A stretch of DNA of 64,000 nucleotides from Streptomyces lincolnensis (lineage in GTDB: Bacteria; Actinomycetota; Actinomycetes; Streptomycetales; Streptomycetaceae): the NCBI RefSeq assembly GCF_021173675.1, contig NZ_JAIHON010000004.1, positions 1 to 64,000 on the forward strand, given 5' to 3'. The stretch's first letter is position 1. Each line of letters starts with the position of its first letter. The notes under the pieces were generated by a model, which saw nothing but the letters and a program-made list of their open reading frames with translations, was not told the DNA's origin and searched no databases. Made by a program: the position numbers and the translations under genes. Shown here piece after piece: positions 1 through 6,630 of the stretch.

Positions 1-1
1 G

Positions 2-568
2 ACGAAACAGGACCGCTCGGCTGCGCCAGCGCCGGATCTGATCCTGCGGGACTTCACGGCGCCGATGCCCGGCCTGAAGCTCGTCGGTGACATCACCTGC
101 CTGCCGACTGCAGAGGGATGGCTGTATCTGGCGACGGTGATCGATCTGTGCACGCGTGAAGTGGTGGGCTGGTCGATGGCCGACCACATGCGGACCCAAC
201 TCGTCGAGGACGCCATCCGAATGGCCCATACCGGCGGGCACACCGCCGGCAACGCAATCTTTCATTCGGACCGCGGCTCGCAATACACGTCTCGTCAATT
301 CCGGGATGTTCTGGCGGAGTTGGACATCAGGCAGAGCGTCGGTCGAACCGGGTCCTGTTTCGATAATGCCGCGGCGGAGAGTTTCTTCGCCGTCCTCAAA
401 GCCGAGATCGGCACGACGGTCTGGGAGTCGATCACGCAGGCTCGGCAGGACGTTTTCCGGTGGATCGCGGAACATTACAACCGGGAGCGGATCCACTCGA
501 CCATCGGCTACATCACGCCGTACGAAGCGAGAACCCGCTACCGACAACGACTCGGCCTTGCGGCATAG
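2..568 (+). CDS. IS3-family transposase OrfB, C-terminal part (gene starts outside window)
   Basis: The reading frame is open from base 2, so the 5' end lies upstream of the window; the first internal ATG is at 65. The translation is the rve integrase core of an IS3-family OrfB: GDITCLPT carries the first catalytic Asp, HSDRGSQYTS the second, and NAAAESFFAVLKAE the catalytic Glu about 35 residues later. The C-terminus HYNRERIHSTIGYITPYE is typical of the family. It catalyses DDE strand transfer during transposition. The right end of the element is probably the TCA at 598-600 (read inward TGAAGTGACCCC), just before the deaminase-toxin remnant. Whether an intact orfA lies upstream cannot be seen. 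Confidence 0.9.
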   Translation, partial: TKQDRSAAPAPDLILRDFTAPMPGLKLVGDITCLPTAEGWLYLATVIDLCTREVVGWSMADHMRTQLVEDAIRMAHTGGHTAGNAIFHSDRGSQYTSRQFRDVLAELDIRQSVGRTGSCFDNAAAESFFAVLKAEIGTTVWESITQARQDVFRWIAEHYNRERIHSTIGYITPYEARTRYRQRLGLAA

Positions 569-600
569 AACGGAAGTGTCGGGCCCCGAGGGGTCACTTC
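569..600. repeat. Probable right terminal repeat of the IS3-type element
   Basis: Between the transposase stop (566-568) and about base 600 lies a short stretch ending in ggtcacttca. Read from outside inward it starts TGAAGTGACCCC, the TGA-first end typical of IS3-family elements. The matching left end is outside the window, so the boundary is inferred. Confidence 0.5.
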
Positions 601-601
601 A

Positions 602-1122
602 GTGGGGCATTGGCTCTGGATGGCATGCAAGGGGGGTAATGCGTGTCCTGAGGGTGCCACGTCGAGCTTCATGCAGACTGTTGCTGCAGGTATTTTGCTT
701 TCGGCTGGAATGGGCGGGGTGGTTCGACCGGGCGGGGTGGGAAGGTTGTAACTCACGAAGATGGGTTTGCCGCGGCTGGTAAAGCAAATAAGAAATTTAC
801 AAACCCTGGAAACATGTCCGGAGCCCTGTACCTGGAGGGGTATGACGACTCGATACCCTTGTCGTCAGGGCGCAACAATCTTAAACCCGGATATGTTAAC
901 CCGCCCGGATCTGGAAGTTTTCATCATCATCTGGAAGCCCAGGCTGCGGCTGAAATGAGAAAGACTAGAAGCAAACTTGGGTGTCTGTATATCACTGGAG
1001 ACTATATTTGTGGGGCCTGTAATGACAGGCTTCCACGTATGCTGCCCAGAGGGGCGACCCTTGAAGTTACCTACAAGGACGGAACTGGGAAGATTCAAAC
1101 CGTTCCGTATAGAGGCGAGTGA
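602..1122 (+). pseudogene. 3' remnant of a polymorphic toxin with SCP1.201/DddA-like deaminase domain
   Basis: The reading frame 655-1122 (first ATG 814, 102 residues from there) contains the signature of the SCP1.201-like nucleic-acid deaminases that include DddA: HHLEAQAA with the zinc-ligand His39 and catalytic Glu41 (numbered from ATG 814), then YICGACNDRLPRMLPRGA with zinc-ligand Cys66 and Cys69. The lead-in YLEGYDDSIPLSSG and the PPGSGSF stretch also fit that family. Such domains sit at the C-terminus of large secreted toxins, and here the N-terminal body is missing. A second frame (602-730) encodes CKGGNACPEGATSSF followed by a hydrophobic run and stops at 729-731, so a frameshift near 720-745 may separate it from the deaminase frame. 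The IS3-type end at about 600 abuts it. Base composition is AT-richer than the flanks. Activity without the delivery part is unlikely. Confidence 0.75.
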
Positions 1123-1138
1123 GTCGCAGAAGGTGAAC

Positions 1139-1177
1139 CGGGTGACACGGTTTCATATTTTATCTCCGTGTCACCCG
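1139..1177. terminator. Hairpin terminator after the deaminase remnant
   Basis: A perfect 12-bp inverted repeat, CGGGTGACACGG (1139-1150) and CCGTGTCACCCG (1166-1177), encloses a 15-nt loop 16 bases after the deaminase stop codon. There is no long T-run. If the IS5-type element is removed, it lies between two convergent genes and could serve both. Confidence 0.7.
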
Positions 1178-1194
1178 TCGACGTTTCCGTGCTA

Positions 1195-2062
1195 AGGGCT
1201 GTCCCGTAAATGATCTTTGGCGCGCTGGATGGCCTGCGGGTTCTGCATCACCCGGCGAGGACGAGGTTGTGCAGGCGGGCGATGCCGAGCATGGCGTGGT
1301 GGACGCCGTCGCCTTTCAGTCGGCAGTCGCGAAGGATCTTCCAGCCCTTCATCCGGGCGAAGGCGTGCTCCACGCGGGAACGGACTCTGCGGTGGGAGGC
1401 GTTGTGCTCCTCCTTCCAGTCCGGGAGTTCGGTCTGGCCTTTCTCGCGGCGGTGCGGGATGACCAGGCCGGTGCCGCGGTAGCCGCCGTCTGCGATGACC
1501 GTGGTGTTGCCGACGGCGTCTTTGGCGCCGGACAGCTCCCACGCCTTGCAGTCGTTGCGGTTGCCGGCGACTGGTCGGCCGACCGCGACGACGAGCCGGG
1601 TGTCGGCGTCGATGACGACCTGGTGGTTGGTGGAGTACCGGTAGTTCTTGGACTGCTCGGCGATGGTGTGGTCACGGGTGGGAACGAGGGTGCCGTCCAC
1701 GATCAGCACGGTGTCCTTGCGGAACCGCTTGCGCTGCTGGAGCGCGAGCGCGGGCCCGAGGTGGTCGATGATGCGGTCGGCCGCCGACTTGGACACCCCG
1801 AACAGTGGGGCCAGTTGGCGCAGGGTCAGATTCGTCCGCCAGTACGCGGCGACCAGGAGCACGCGGTCCTCCAGCGGCAGGCTCCATGGCCGGCCCTTGC
1901 GCACCGGGTCCGCACCCTCACGACGGAGCGCGGTGATCAGCTTGCCGAACTGGCGCGGGCTCAGCCCGGTGAACGGGGCTATCCAGGAGGGCTCAGACGC
2001 CGTGATCACACCAGGCACGACAAGATCATCTCACCCATGACCAGCAGTTACGGGACAACCCT
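1195..2062 (-). mobile_element. Complete IS5-family insertion sequence (IS112-like group)
   Basis: Terminal inverted repeats AGGGCTGTCCCGTAA (1195-1209) and TTACGGGACAACCCT (2048-2062) match except for one base and bound an 868-bp element with a single transposase gene. A TA dinucleotide is found immediately outside each end (1193-1194 and 2063-2064), and the outer bases are C on the left and G on the right. This suggests insertion into a CTAG site with TA duplication, a known preference of this group. The insertion falls exactly in the stop codon of the convergent gene at 2062-2724. Confidence 0.85.
1248..2018 (-). CDS. IS5-family transposase (DDE_Tnp_4 type)
   Basis: A 256-residue protein. 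The N-terminal region contains a helix-turn-helix of the transposase Tnp4 type (LTLRQLAPLFGVSKSAADRII), followed by an RNase H-like catalytic core. VLIVDGTLVP supplies the first Asp, TVIADGGYRGTGLVIP the second, and RSRVEHAFARMKGWKIL the catalytic Glu. The gene is intact and fills the element between the terminal repeats, so it is probably functional. The start at 2018 gives the normal length for the single-ORF members of this group. Confidence 0.9.
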   Translation of the reverse strand: MPGVITASEPSWIAPFTGLSPRQFGKLITALRREGADPVRKGRPWSLPLEDRVLLVAAYWRTNLTLRQLAPLFGVSKSAADRIIDHLGPALALQQRKRFRKDTVLIVDGTLVPTRDHTIAEQSKNYRYSTNHQVVIDADTRLVVAVGRPVAGNRNDCKAWELSGAKDAVGNTTVIADGGYRGTGLVIPHRREKGQTELPDWKEEHNASHRRVRSRVEHAFARMKGWKILRDCRLKGDGVHHAMLGIARLHNLVLAG

Positions 2063-2724
2063 TAGTCGCCGCGGTGGCCGGATGTCACCCAATCGATTGC
2101 ATGGATTTCATCTAGGTATGCAAGACCCGTTTGAGTGCTGCTTCCGATTTGAATCGAGACGTACCCCGGCTTATCTCCCCAAGGTTCAACCTCCTCGATT
2201 GCTGGACCGATGTCTGCGATGAGGGTGCTGTTCATGAAGATGCGGTGCCCTGGGCGAGGCCAGCGCCATCCTCCGAACGCCACTTCGGTCATTGGGGTAA
2301 GAATGCTTTGGAGCAGGCCCAGTTCTACCTCATCGCATGATCGCCTTGATGTGGCATTATAGGCTGCCTCCTGCACGGCATTATGGATGAGAAACTCATT
2401 GAGGGGTTCACGAGCCTTTTCCCACGGAGTGTAAAGCTGGCCTTCGTAGACATCCCATGGGCTGTCGGGGTTGAAGGCCCAGATGGCTTCGCCTGGATCC
2501 TCCAAGAAAATTTCCATACCTTCAGTGACTTTGATTTCTTCGGGCTTGTAGAACTTCTTCAGTGTTACGAGTGATCTTTCCCATCGGGAAGAGACCTGAT
2601 ACCAGCTTGCCAGAGGCGAGGGAATCCAAGAGTAATCGGCTGGCAGCTGTCTGGTTGGTTTGTCGGGCGGCCCGTACCAGTCAGCAAGGAACTTGGACAA
2701 GTTAATGCTTGCTGGATCAATCAT
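2062..2724 (-). CDS. Hypothetical protein, candidate immunity protein (SUKH/SMI1-like features weak)
   Basis: A 220-residue soluble, acidic, Trp-rich protein with no signal peptide or membrane span. I do not recognise the family with confidence; segments such as AIWAFNPDSPWDVYEGQLY and a long Trp/Pro-rich C-terminus loosely recall SMI1/KNR4 (SUKH) immunity proteins. It is convergent to the deaminase-toxin remnant, with the IS5-type element inserted between them. The current stop TAA at 2062-2064 is partly made by the IS insertion. Without the IS the frame would read GAC TAG, so the encoded protein is unchanged. Codon usage and composition are less GC-rich than in the chromosomal core, suggesting transfer together with the toxin. 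No strong Shine-Dalgarno precedes the start. Confidence 0.55.
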   Translation of the reverse strand: MIDPASINLSKFLADWYGPPDKPTRQLPADYSWIPSPLASWYQVSSRWERSLVTLKKFYKPEEIKVTEGMEIFLEDPGEAIWAFNPDSPWDVYEGQLYTPWEKAREPLNEFLIHNAVQEAAYNATSRRSCDEVELGLLQSILTPMTEVAFGGWRWPRPGHRIFMNSTLIADIGPAIEEVEPWGDKPGYVSIQIGSSTQTGLAYLDEIHAIDWVTSGHRGD

Positions 2725-2900
2725 GGGGAAATTATGTCACATGTCGCCTGGTGGGGTCAGGCCTGTGGGGGTACGGTGCGTGGATCTGGACGATGTGTGG
2801 GCCGACTCGTTCCAAGTAAGGAGATGAGGGCCATAAGGGCGCTCAGACATCGGATGATTGCTGGCATAGAAATGCTGGTGTCGTTAAGTTTCCGGATTCG

Positions 2901-3176
2901 TCAGTGGAAAATTTCGGATTTTTCACCCGTATGCTGCCGCGGGTGGAAGTGGGGGAAGTCGGTGGAGATCGGTTGCCGAGATGTTGCCCGCTCGAAGTCA
3001 TCTGCCGACTTGAGGGCGGATATCAGAGCACTGATTTGGCGAGGAAGGGTGGTGAGCAGTATCTCCGGTTCATCACTCTCGCGCAGGAGGATCGGTCCTG
3101 TAGGAGTGGCGGCGAGGTAGACGCAGGCGGAGCCTTCTTCGCTGTAGGTGGACTTCTGCCAGGTCAGGTCGGTCAC
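2901..3176 (-). CDS. DUF397 domain-containing protein
   Basis: A 91-residue protein beginning MTDLTWQKSTYSEEGSACVY, the standard DUF397 opening (W-x-KS-S/T-YS-x(4)-G-x-C-V), followed by ILLRESDEPE, the usual R(D/E)S(K/D) segment. DUF397 proteins are small actinobacterial partners of XRE-DUF5753 regulators, and this gene starts 10 bp after the stop of such a regulator (3187-4038), forming an operon. The C-terminal tail of about 30 residues after the DUF397 core is longer than usual and AT-richer in DNA, possibly read-through into foreign sequence. In well-studied pairs such as BldB/WhiJ-type systems these proteins influence development or antibiotic production; the role here is unknown. Confidence 0.85.
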   Translation of the reverse strand: MTDLTWQKSTYSEEGSACVYLAATPTGPILLRESDEPEILLTTLPRQISALISALKSADDFERATSRQPISTDFPHFHPRQHTGEKSEIFH

Positions 3177-3186
3177 GGTTCGTCTC

Positions 3187-4038
3187 TCAGGTGTCTTGGG
3201 CGATGTGGTGGATGAGATCGAGGGAGGCTGCGGGACCCAGGGTCACGGCCTGCATGCGGTCCAGGACGAGTCGGTACTTCTCCAATTGTCCTACGGCATC
3301 GACGAGTTCGCTGCCGTGCGCGGTGTCGACCTCGACGGTGTCGAGGGTCGGTACCAGCCCGTGGAAGTAGTCGACGGCGTGGCCGGTGGTCGGGAACGAC
3401 GTGCCGTCGAAGGGGATCACACGGATGCTGATATTCGCCTGCGCGCTGATCTCTGTGAGGTGCTTCAGCTGGGCTTTGGCCACGTCCCGTCCGCCGAACT
3501 GCATACGTAGGGCGGCCTCGTGGACGATCGCCGTGTACGGCGGAGGCTGCTCGCGGTGGAGGATGGCCTGCCGCTTGATGCGGTGGGAGATGCGGTACTC
3601 GATCTCGTGCGGGCGCAGGCCCGGCACCGCCTCGCGGAACAATGCGCGGGCATGTTCCGGCGTTTGGAGAAGGCCGGGGATGTTGATGACCTGGGTCACG
3701 CGCAGGGCGGTGGCATGGTGCTCCAGCTCCGCGAGATCGAGGAGTCGGGTCGGCAAGCTGTCCCGGTACTCCTCCCACCAGCCTCGCGTGCGATCGGCGG
3801 CCATGTCGGCGAGGGCGTCGATCAGAGCGATGTCAGTGCAGCCGTAGATGTGGGCGAGGGTGCGTACGCGCTCCGCGCTGATGCCGAAGCGGTTGGCCTC
3901 GATGTTGCTCATCTGTGCCTGTGTGGTGCCCAGTGCCCGAGCGGCCTCGGCTGCGGTCATGCCGGCTCGCTCCCGCAGGCGGCGCAACTCGACTCCGATG
4001 CGCAGGCGGCGAGCTGTGACGACCGTTCGTGGTGCCAT
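3187..4038 (-). CDS. XRE-family regulator with DUF5753 domain
   Basis: The chosen ATG (4038) is preceded by GGAGCG at a good distance and gives 283 residues; an in-frame ATG at 4080 lacks such a site. Residues about 10-65 form a Cro/C1-type helix-turn-helix (LGVELRRLRERAG-like opening, TAAEAARALGTTQAQMSNIE). The remaining ~200 residues are the DUF5753 ligand-like domain: WWEEYRDSLP, YQSHATALRV-like ELEHHATALRVTQV, IPGLLQTPEHARAL and GLRPHEIEYRISHRIKRQ are all present. It is a WhiJ-like DNA-binding regulator, in an operon with the downstream DUF397 gene. A strong dyad lies 51 bp upstream of the start and may be its autoregulatory site. Confidence 0.9.
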   Translation of the reverse strand: MAPRTVVTARRLRIGVELRRLRERAGMTAAEAARALGTTQAQMSNIEANRFGISAERVRTLAHIYGCTDIALIDALADMAADRTRGWWEEYRDSLPTRLLDLAELEHHATALRVTQVINIPGLLQTPEHARALFREAVPGLRPHEIEYRISHRIKRQAILHREQPPPYTAIVHEAALRMQFGGRDVAKAQLKHLTEISAQANISIRVIPFDGTSFPTTGHAVDYFHGLVPTLDTVEVDTAHGSELVDAVGQLEKYRLVLDRMQAVTLGPAASLDLIHHIAQDT

Positions 4039-4088
4039 GTTCTCGCTCCGTTCCGTACACCTGATGCGGTGGTAACCCACACGAGGTA

Positions 4089-4132
4089 AATCCCTGAAGC
4101 TTTTGCAGATTGGAGCAAAACCTTCAGGGATT
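4089..4132. promoter_or_regulatory. Long inverted repeat between the XRE and HATPase genes
   Basis: AATCCCTGAAG (4089-4099) pairs with CTTCAGGGATT (4122-4132), and after one C:C mismatch TTTTGC (4101-4106) pairs with GCAAAA (4115-4120), leaving an 8-nt loop. This 17-pair dyad lies upstream of the XRE gene on one side and the HATPase gene on the other. It is too far from any stop codon to be an ordinary terminator, so an operator for the XRE regulator is the likeliest role. Confidence 0.55.
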
Positions 4133-4272
4133 GCAGTCTACGGTGAGACTCGAACCGCTCAGCCGACTCCGCCGATAACCGGAAGCGCACCGTGCCGCAC
4201 TCAAGCGCACGGCACTGCCACCGCCCGGCGATTCGTGGAGCGACCAAGTCCCCCCGACCTCAGGAGGAGTTC

Positions 4273-4759
4273 ATGGTCACCGTATCCCCGTCCGAGTGCG
4301 AAGTGTCCCCAACTTGGGCGTACACCCTCCAACTGCCCCACGATCCGCGCGCCGCGCGCATCGCGCGGATCACACTGCGTGCTGTCCTCGCCGGCCACGG
4401 CATGTGCCAACTCCAGGACTCGGCCGAGCTGTTGGCATCAGAGCTGGTCACCAACGCCTACCGGTACGCGACCGGGCCGGCCACTCTCAGTCTCTGCGGA
4501 CTTGCTCGCGGCCGACTTCGGCTGAGGTGTCGGGGACACCAATCCGCACATCCCTCCTCCCTTCGATAAACGGTCCGGTCCCGTTTGTGCGGTTCCGGGC
4601 GAGGCCGACGGCGGTCGCGGGCTGTTGCTTGTGTGCCACTACGCGGATGCGTGGGGCGGATATCCGCTGGGGGACGATCTCTTCGGGCGGGGCGGGAAGC
4701 TGTTGTGGTGTGAGGTGGGAGTGTCGTCGGCCTGCGGCAGTGGAGCGGTTGCCGCGTGA
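4273..4759 (+). pseudogene. Frameshifted ATP-binding (HATPase_c) anti-sigma-type regulator
   Basis: ATG 4273 follows a perfect AGGAGG (4262-4267). The first frame encodes a typical Streptomyces RsbW-like start and the HATPase N-box (ELLASELVTNAYRYA), then leaves the family at about 4524. The next frame continues it exactly: GVGDTNPHIPPP (G1 box with the ATP-binding Asp), DGGRGLLLVCHYADAWG (G2 box), ending at TGA 4757-4759. One extra base near 4524 (an A in ggctgaggtgtc) explains the break. Joined, the product would be about 161 residues, a normal length. As written, it yields a 98-residue truncated product without the ATP lid. These proteins usually partner XRE/DUF397 genes, as here. Confidence 0.8.
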
Positions 4760-5157
4760 TCGCGCTTGCGACCGCGGCCTACCTGCCAGACCGGCATACT
4801 GCTGGTGTGGCCGACTACGCAGACGACAGTAGGAGAGCTCCCTCCCGCTGGGGCTACGGGACGGAGCGGCTACCGACGACGCTCGACGAATTGGCTGGGC
4901 CCGAGAGCGGGAACATTGAGCTTCCCCTGCATCTTGCCTGGTCCGGGCTGCGCGTCTTCGCTCTCGGGGATGTGAAGCTGCTGATCGGTCTCTACCGGAT
5001 CATCTTGAACAATGGATCCAGGGACGATTTCGTGCGCTACCTCAACCGTGGTCACCTCGTCCGGCACTGGCCGGTTCTCCGCAAGATGCTCGGTCGTGGG
5101 GTACGCGAGCCCTGGGAGGAAGCGTTTCCCGAGCTCCGTCGGTCCAGCGCCGTATGA
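4756..5157 (+). CDS. Putative partner/antitoxin of AbiEii-like nucleotidyltransferase
   Basis: A 133-residue protein whose GTG start (4756) overlaps the stop of the upstream HATPase pseudogene by GTGA. A second GTG at 4807 would give a shorter 116-residue form starting MADYADDS. Its stop overlaps the next gene by ATGA (5154-5157), so the two are translationally coupled. The sequence is soluble and contains LPTTLDELAGPESGNIELPLHLAWSG and a basic C-terminal segment (FVRYLNRGHLVRHWPVLRKML). I do not recognise a winged-helix AbiEi domain. Its position and coupling suggest it plays the antitoxin role for the nucleotidyltransferase that follows. Confidence 0.55.
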   Translation: MIALATAAYLPDRHTAGVADYADDSRRAPSRWGYGTERLPTTLDELAGPESGNIELPLHLAWSGLRVFALGDVKLLIGLYRIILNNGSRDDFVRYLNRGHLVRHWPVLRKMLGRGVREPWEEAFPELRRSSAV

Positions 5158-5834
5158 AGCTGCCCCCTCTGCATCGCCGTCTGCTGGCGGACGCCTTGGA
5201 GGCAGGCGAGGAGTACGAGCTTGCCCTGGCCGGCGGGTTCGCTGTACAGGCTCATGGCCTGGTCTGTCGCCCGAGCCAGGACCTGGACTTCGCCACTCGG
5301 CACGATGCGTCGATGCCGGACATTGTCTCGCGTCTCGCGGACGGCCTACAGGACAAGGGCTGGGGGGTCACCGTGGTGGACGTCAGGCCGCTCAAAGCGC
5401 GGCTGCTCGTCACGGACCCCGTCGGTGAAGAGGCCTGCGAGGTGGATCTCCTCAAAGAGGCGCTGTCCCGTCGGCCCGTGGTGATGGAGGTCGGGCCCGT
5501 GGTCGATCTCGAAGACCTGGTGGTCATGAAGGTCCACGCCCTCGGCGACCGTGGCCTGCCGCGGGACGTGATCGACGTGCATGCAGCCTGCCGGTACTAC
5601 TCCGTGATCGAGCTCGAACAACTGGGGCTGCGCGACGAGGCGGAGTTCGACCTGGTCGAGCTGCGGGACCGGCTGGAGAGCGTCGTATGGGTGAGTGACG
5701 AGGAGTTCGCGGCGTACGGGCTGGGGTCGGAGGAGATCGTGGAGTTGCGGCGGTGGGCGTTGGAGTGGGAGTCCGATCTCGGACTACGGCTCGCTGAGGA
5801 CTATGAGGATCCGGAGGGCGACGACATCGAGTAG
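5154..5834 (+). CDS. AbiEii/AbiGii-like nucleotidyltransferase (type IV toxin family)
   Basis: A 226-residue protein with the DUF1814/AbiEii nucleotidyltransferase signature: LALAGGFAVQAHG (GG at residues 27-28), RPSQDLDFATRH (metal-binding Asp43 and Asp45), a third acidic site in ACEVDLLKEAL, and the downstream LEDLVVMKVHALGDRGLPRDVIDVHAA, which matches the conserved K-x-x-A..R-x-K/RD-x-x-D segment. Family members transfer nucleotides, for example to tRNA acceptor stems, and act as toxins in phage-defence or stability modules. The start overlaps the previous gene by 4 bp. The C-terminus is very acidic (EDYEDPEGDDIE). Substrate and toxicity are inferred. Confidence 0.8.
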   Translation: MKLPPLHRRLLADALEAGEEYELALAGGFAVQAHGLVCRPSQDLDFATRHDASMPDIVSRLADGLQDKGWGVTVVDVRPLKARLLVTDPVGEEACEVDLLKEALSRRPVVMEVGPVVDLEDLVVMKVHALGDRGLPRDVIDVHAACRYYSVIELEQLGLRDEAEFDLVELRDRLESVVWVSDEEFAAYGLGSEEIVELRRWALEWESDLGLRLAEDYEDPEGDDIE

Positions 5835-5939
5835 TAGTCCAGGGCCCGACTTATTGGATCACTCATTGAGGTGAGGCGGCTGTCATTGCCCCTGGGTACG
5901 CTGAATCATCCGGCGAGACTCCGTCCCATGGGAGCACCA

Positions 5940-6560
5940 ATGAGCGCCGTATCCGACGACGGGCCGGACGACGAGCCGGTGTACCGCTGGCCGATTCCGC
6001 CCCCTGAGGGCTGGACCGCGGACGACCTCGACCGGATTCCGGGCCTCCCGCCTCACACGGAGTTGATTGACGGGAGTCTCGTCTTCACGAGTCCGCAGAC
6101 CCGGTTTCATCTGCGTTGTATGCGTCTGCTGGAGTACAACCTGCTGAGTCAGGCTCCGGATCACTTCGATGTCGACCGAGAATTCACGGTGCGGCTGGAC
6201 GACAGGAACCGGCCCGAGCCCGACCTGCTGGTGGTCCCCGCCGAGGCGGCCACGGGTCCCTCCCAGACCTGGCACAGGCCTGAGGACGTCATCCTCGCGA
6301 TTGAGGTCGTCTCGCCCGATTCCCGCCAACGTGACCGTGAAGTCAAGCCCCGCAAGTACGCGGCCGCCGGCGTGCGCCACTTCTGGCGTGTCGAGCAGGA
6401 CGACGACAAAGGGTTTCCCGTCGTGTACGTCTACGAACTCGACCCCGCCACGAAGTCCTACGGCCTCACTGGCATCTTCCACGACCGGCTCAAGCTCTCC
6501 GTGCCCTTCGACATCGAGATCGACCTGACAGCTGTGAATCGGCGCCCTGGATCCTCATAG
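5940..6560 (+). CDS. Uma2 family endonuclease (DUF820)
   Basis: The ATG at 5940 has GGGAG five bases upstream and gives 206 residues; ATGs further upstream lack a better site. The protein has the PD-(D/E)xK-like Uma2 core: YELIDGSLV-type lead (HTELIDGSLVFTSP), RPEPDLLVVP with the active-site Asp, ILAIEVVSPDSRQRDREVKPRKYAAAGVRHFWRV with the Glu-x-Val/Ser-Pro-x-S-x(3)-D-x(3)-K pattern, and a C-terminal beta-rich tail. Uma2 proteins are abundant in Streptomyces and cyanobacteria; most have no known biological role and nuclease activity is inferred from fold. It stands alone, not in an obvious operon. Confidence 0.85.
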   Translation: MSAVSDDGPDDEPVYRWPIPPPEGWTADDLDRIPGLPPHTELIDGSLVFTSPQTRFHLRCMRLLEYNLLSQAPDHFDVDREFTVRLDDRNRPEPDLLVVPAEAATGPSQTWHRPEDVILAIEVVSPDSRQRDREVKPRKYAAAGVRHFWRVEQDDDKGFPVVYVYELDPATKSYGLTGIFHDRLKLSVPFDIEIDLTAVNRRPGSS

Positions 6561-6630
6561 GGCCGACCACCGCCCCTCCCTCCGCTCCGTTTGACGTCCC
6601 GTTCCATACTGAACACCGCTCAAGGGGCGT

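Noticed and set aside
2725..2900. Possible small gene between the 220-residue gene and the DUF397 gene
   Set aside because: Only short frames without ribosome-binding sites or conserved features occur in these 176 bp.
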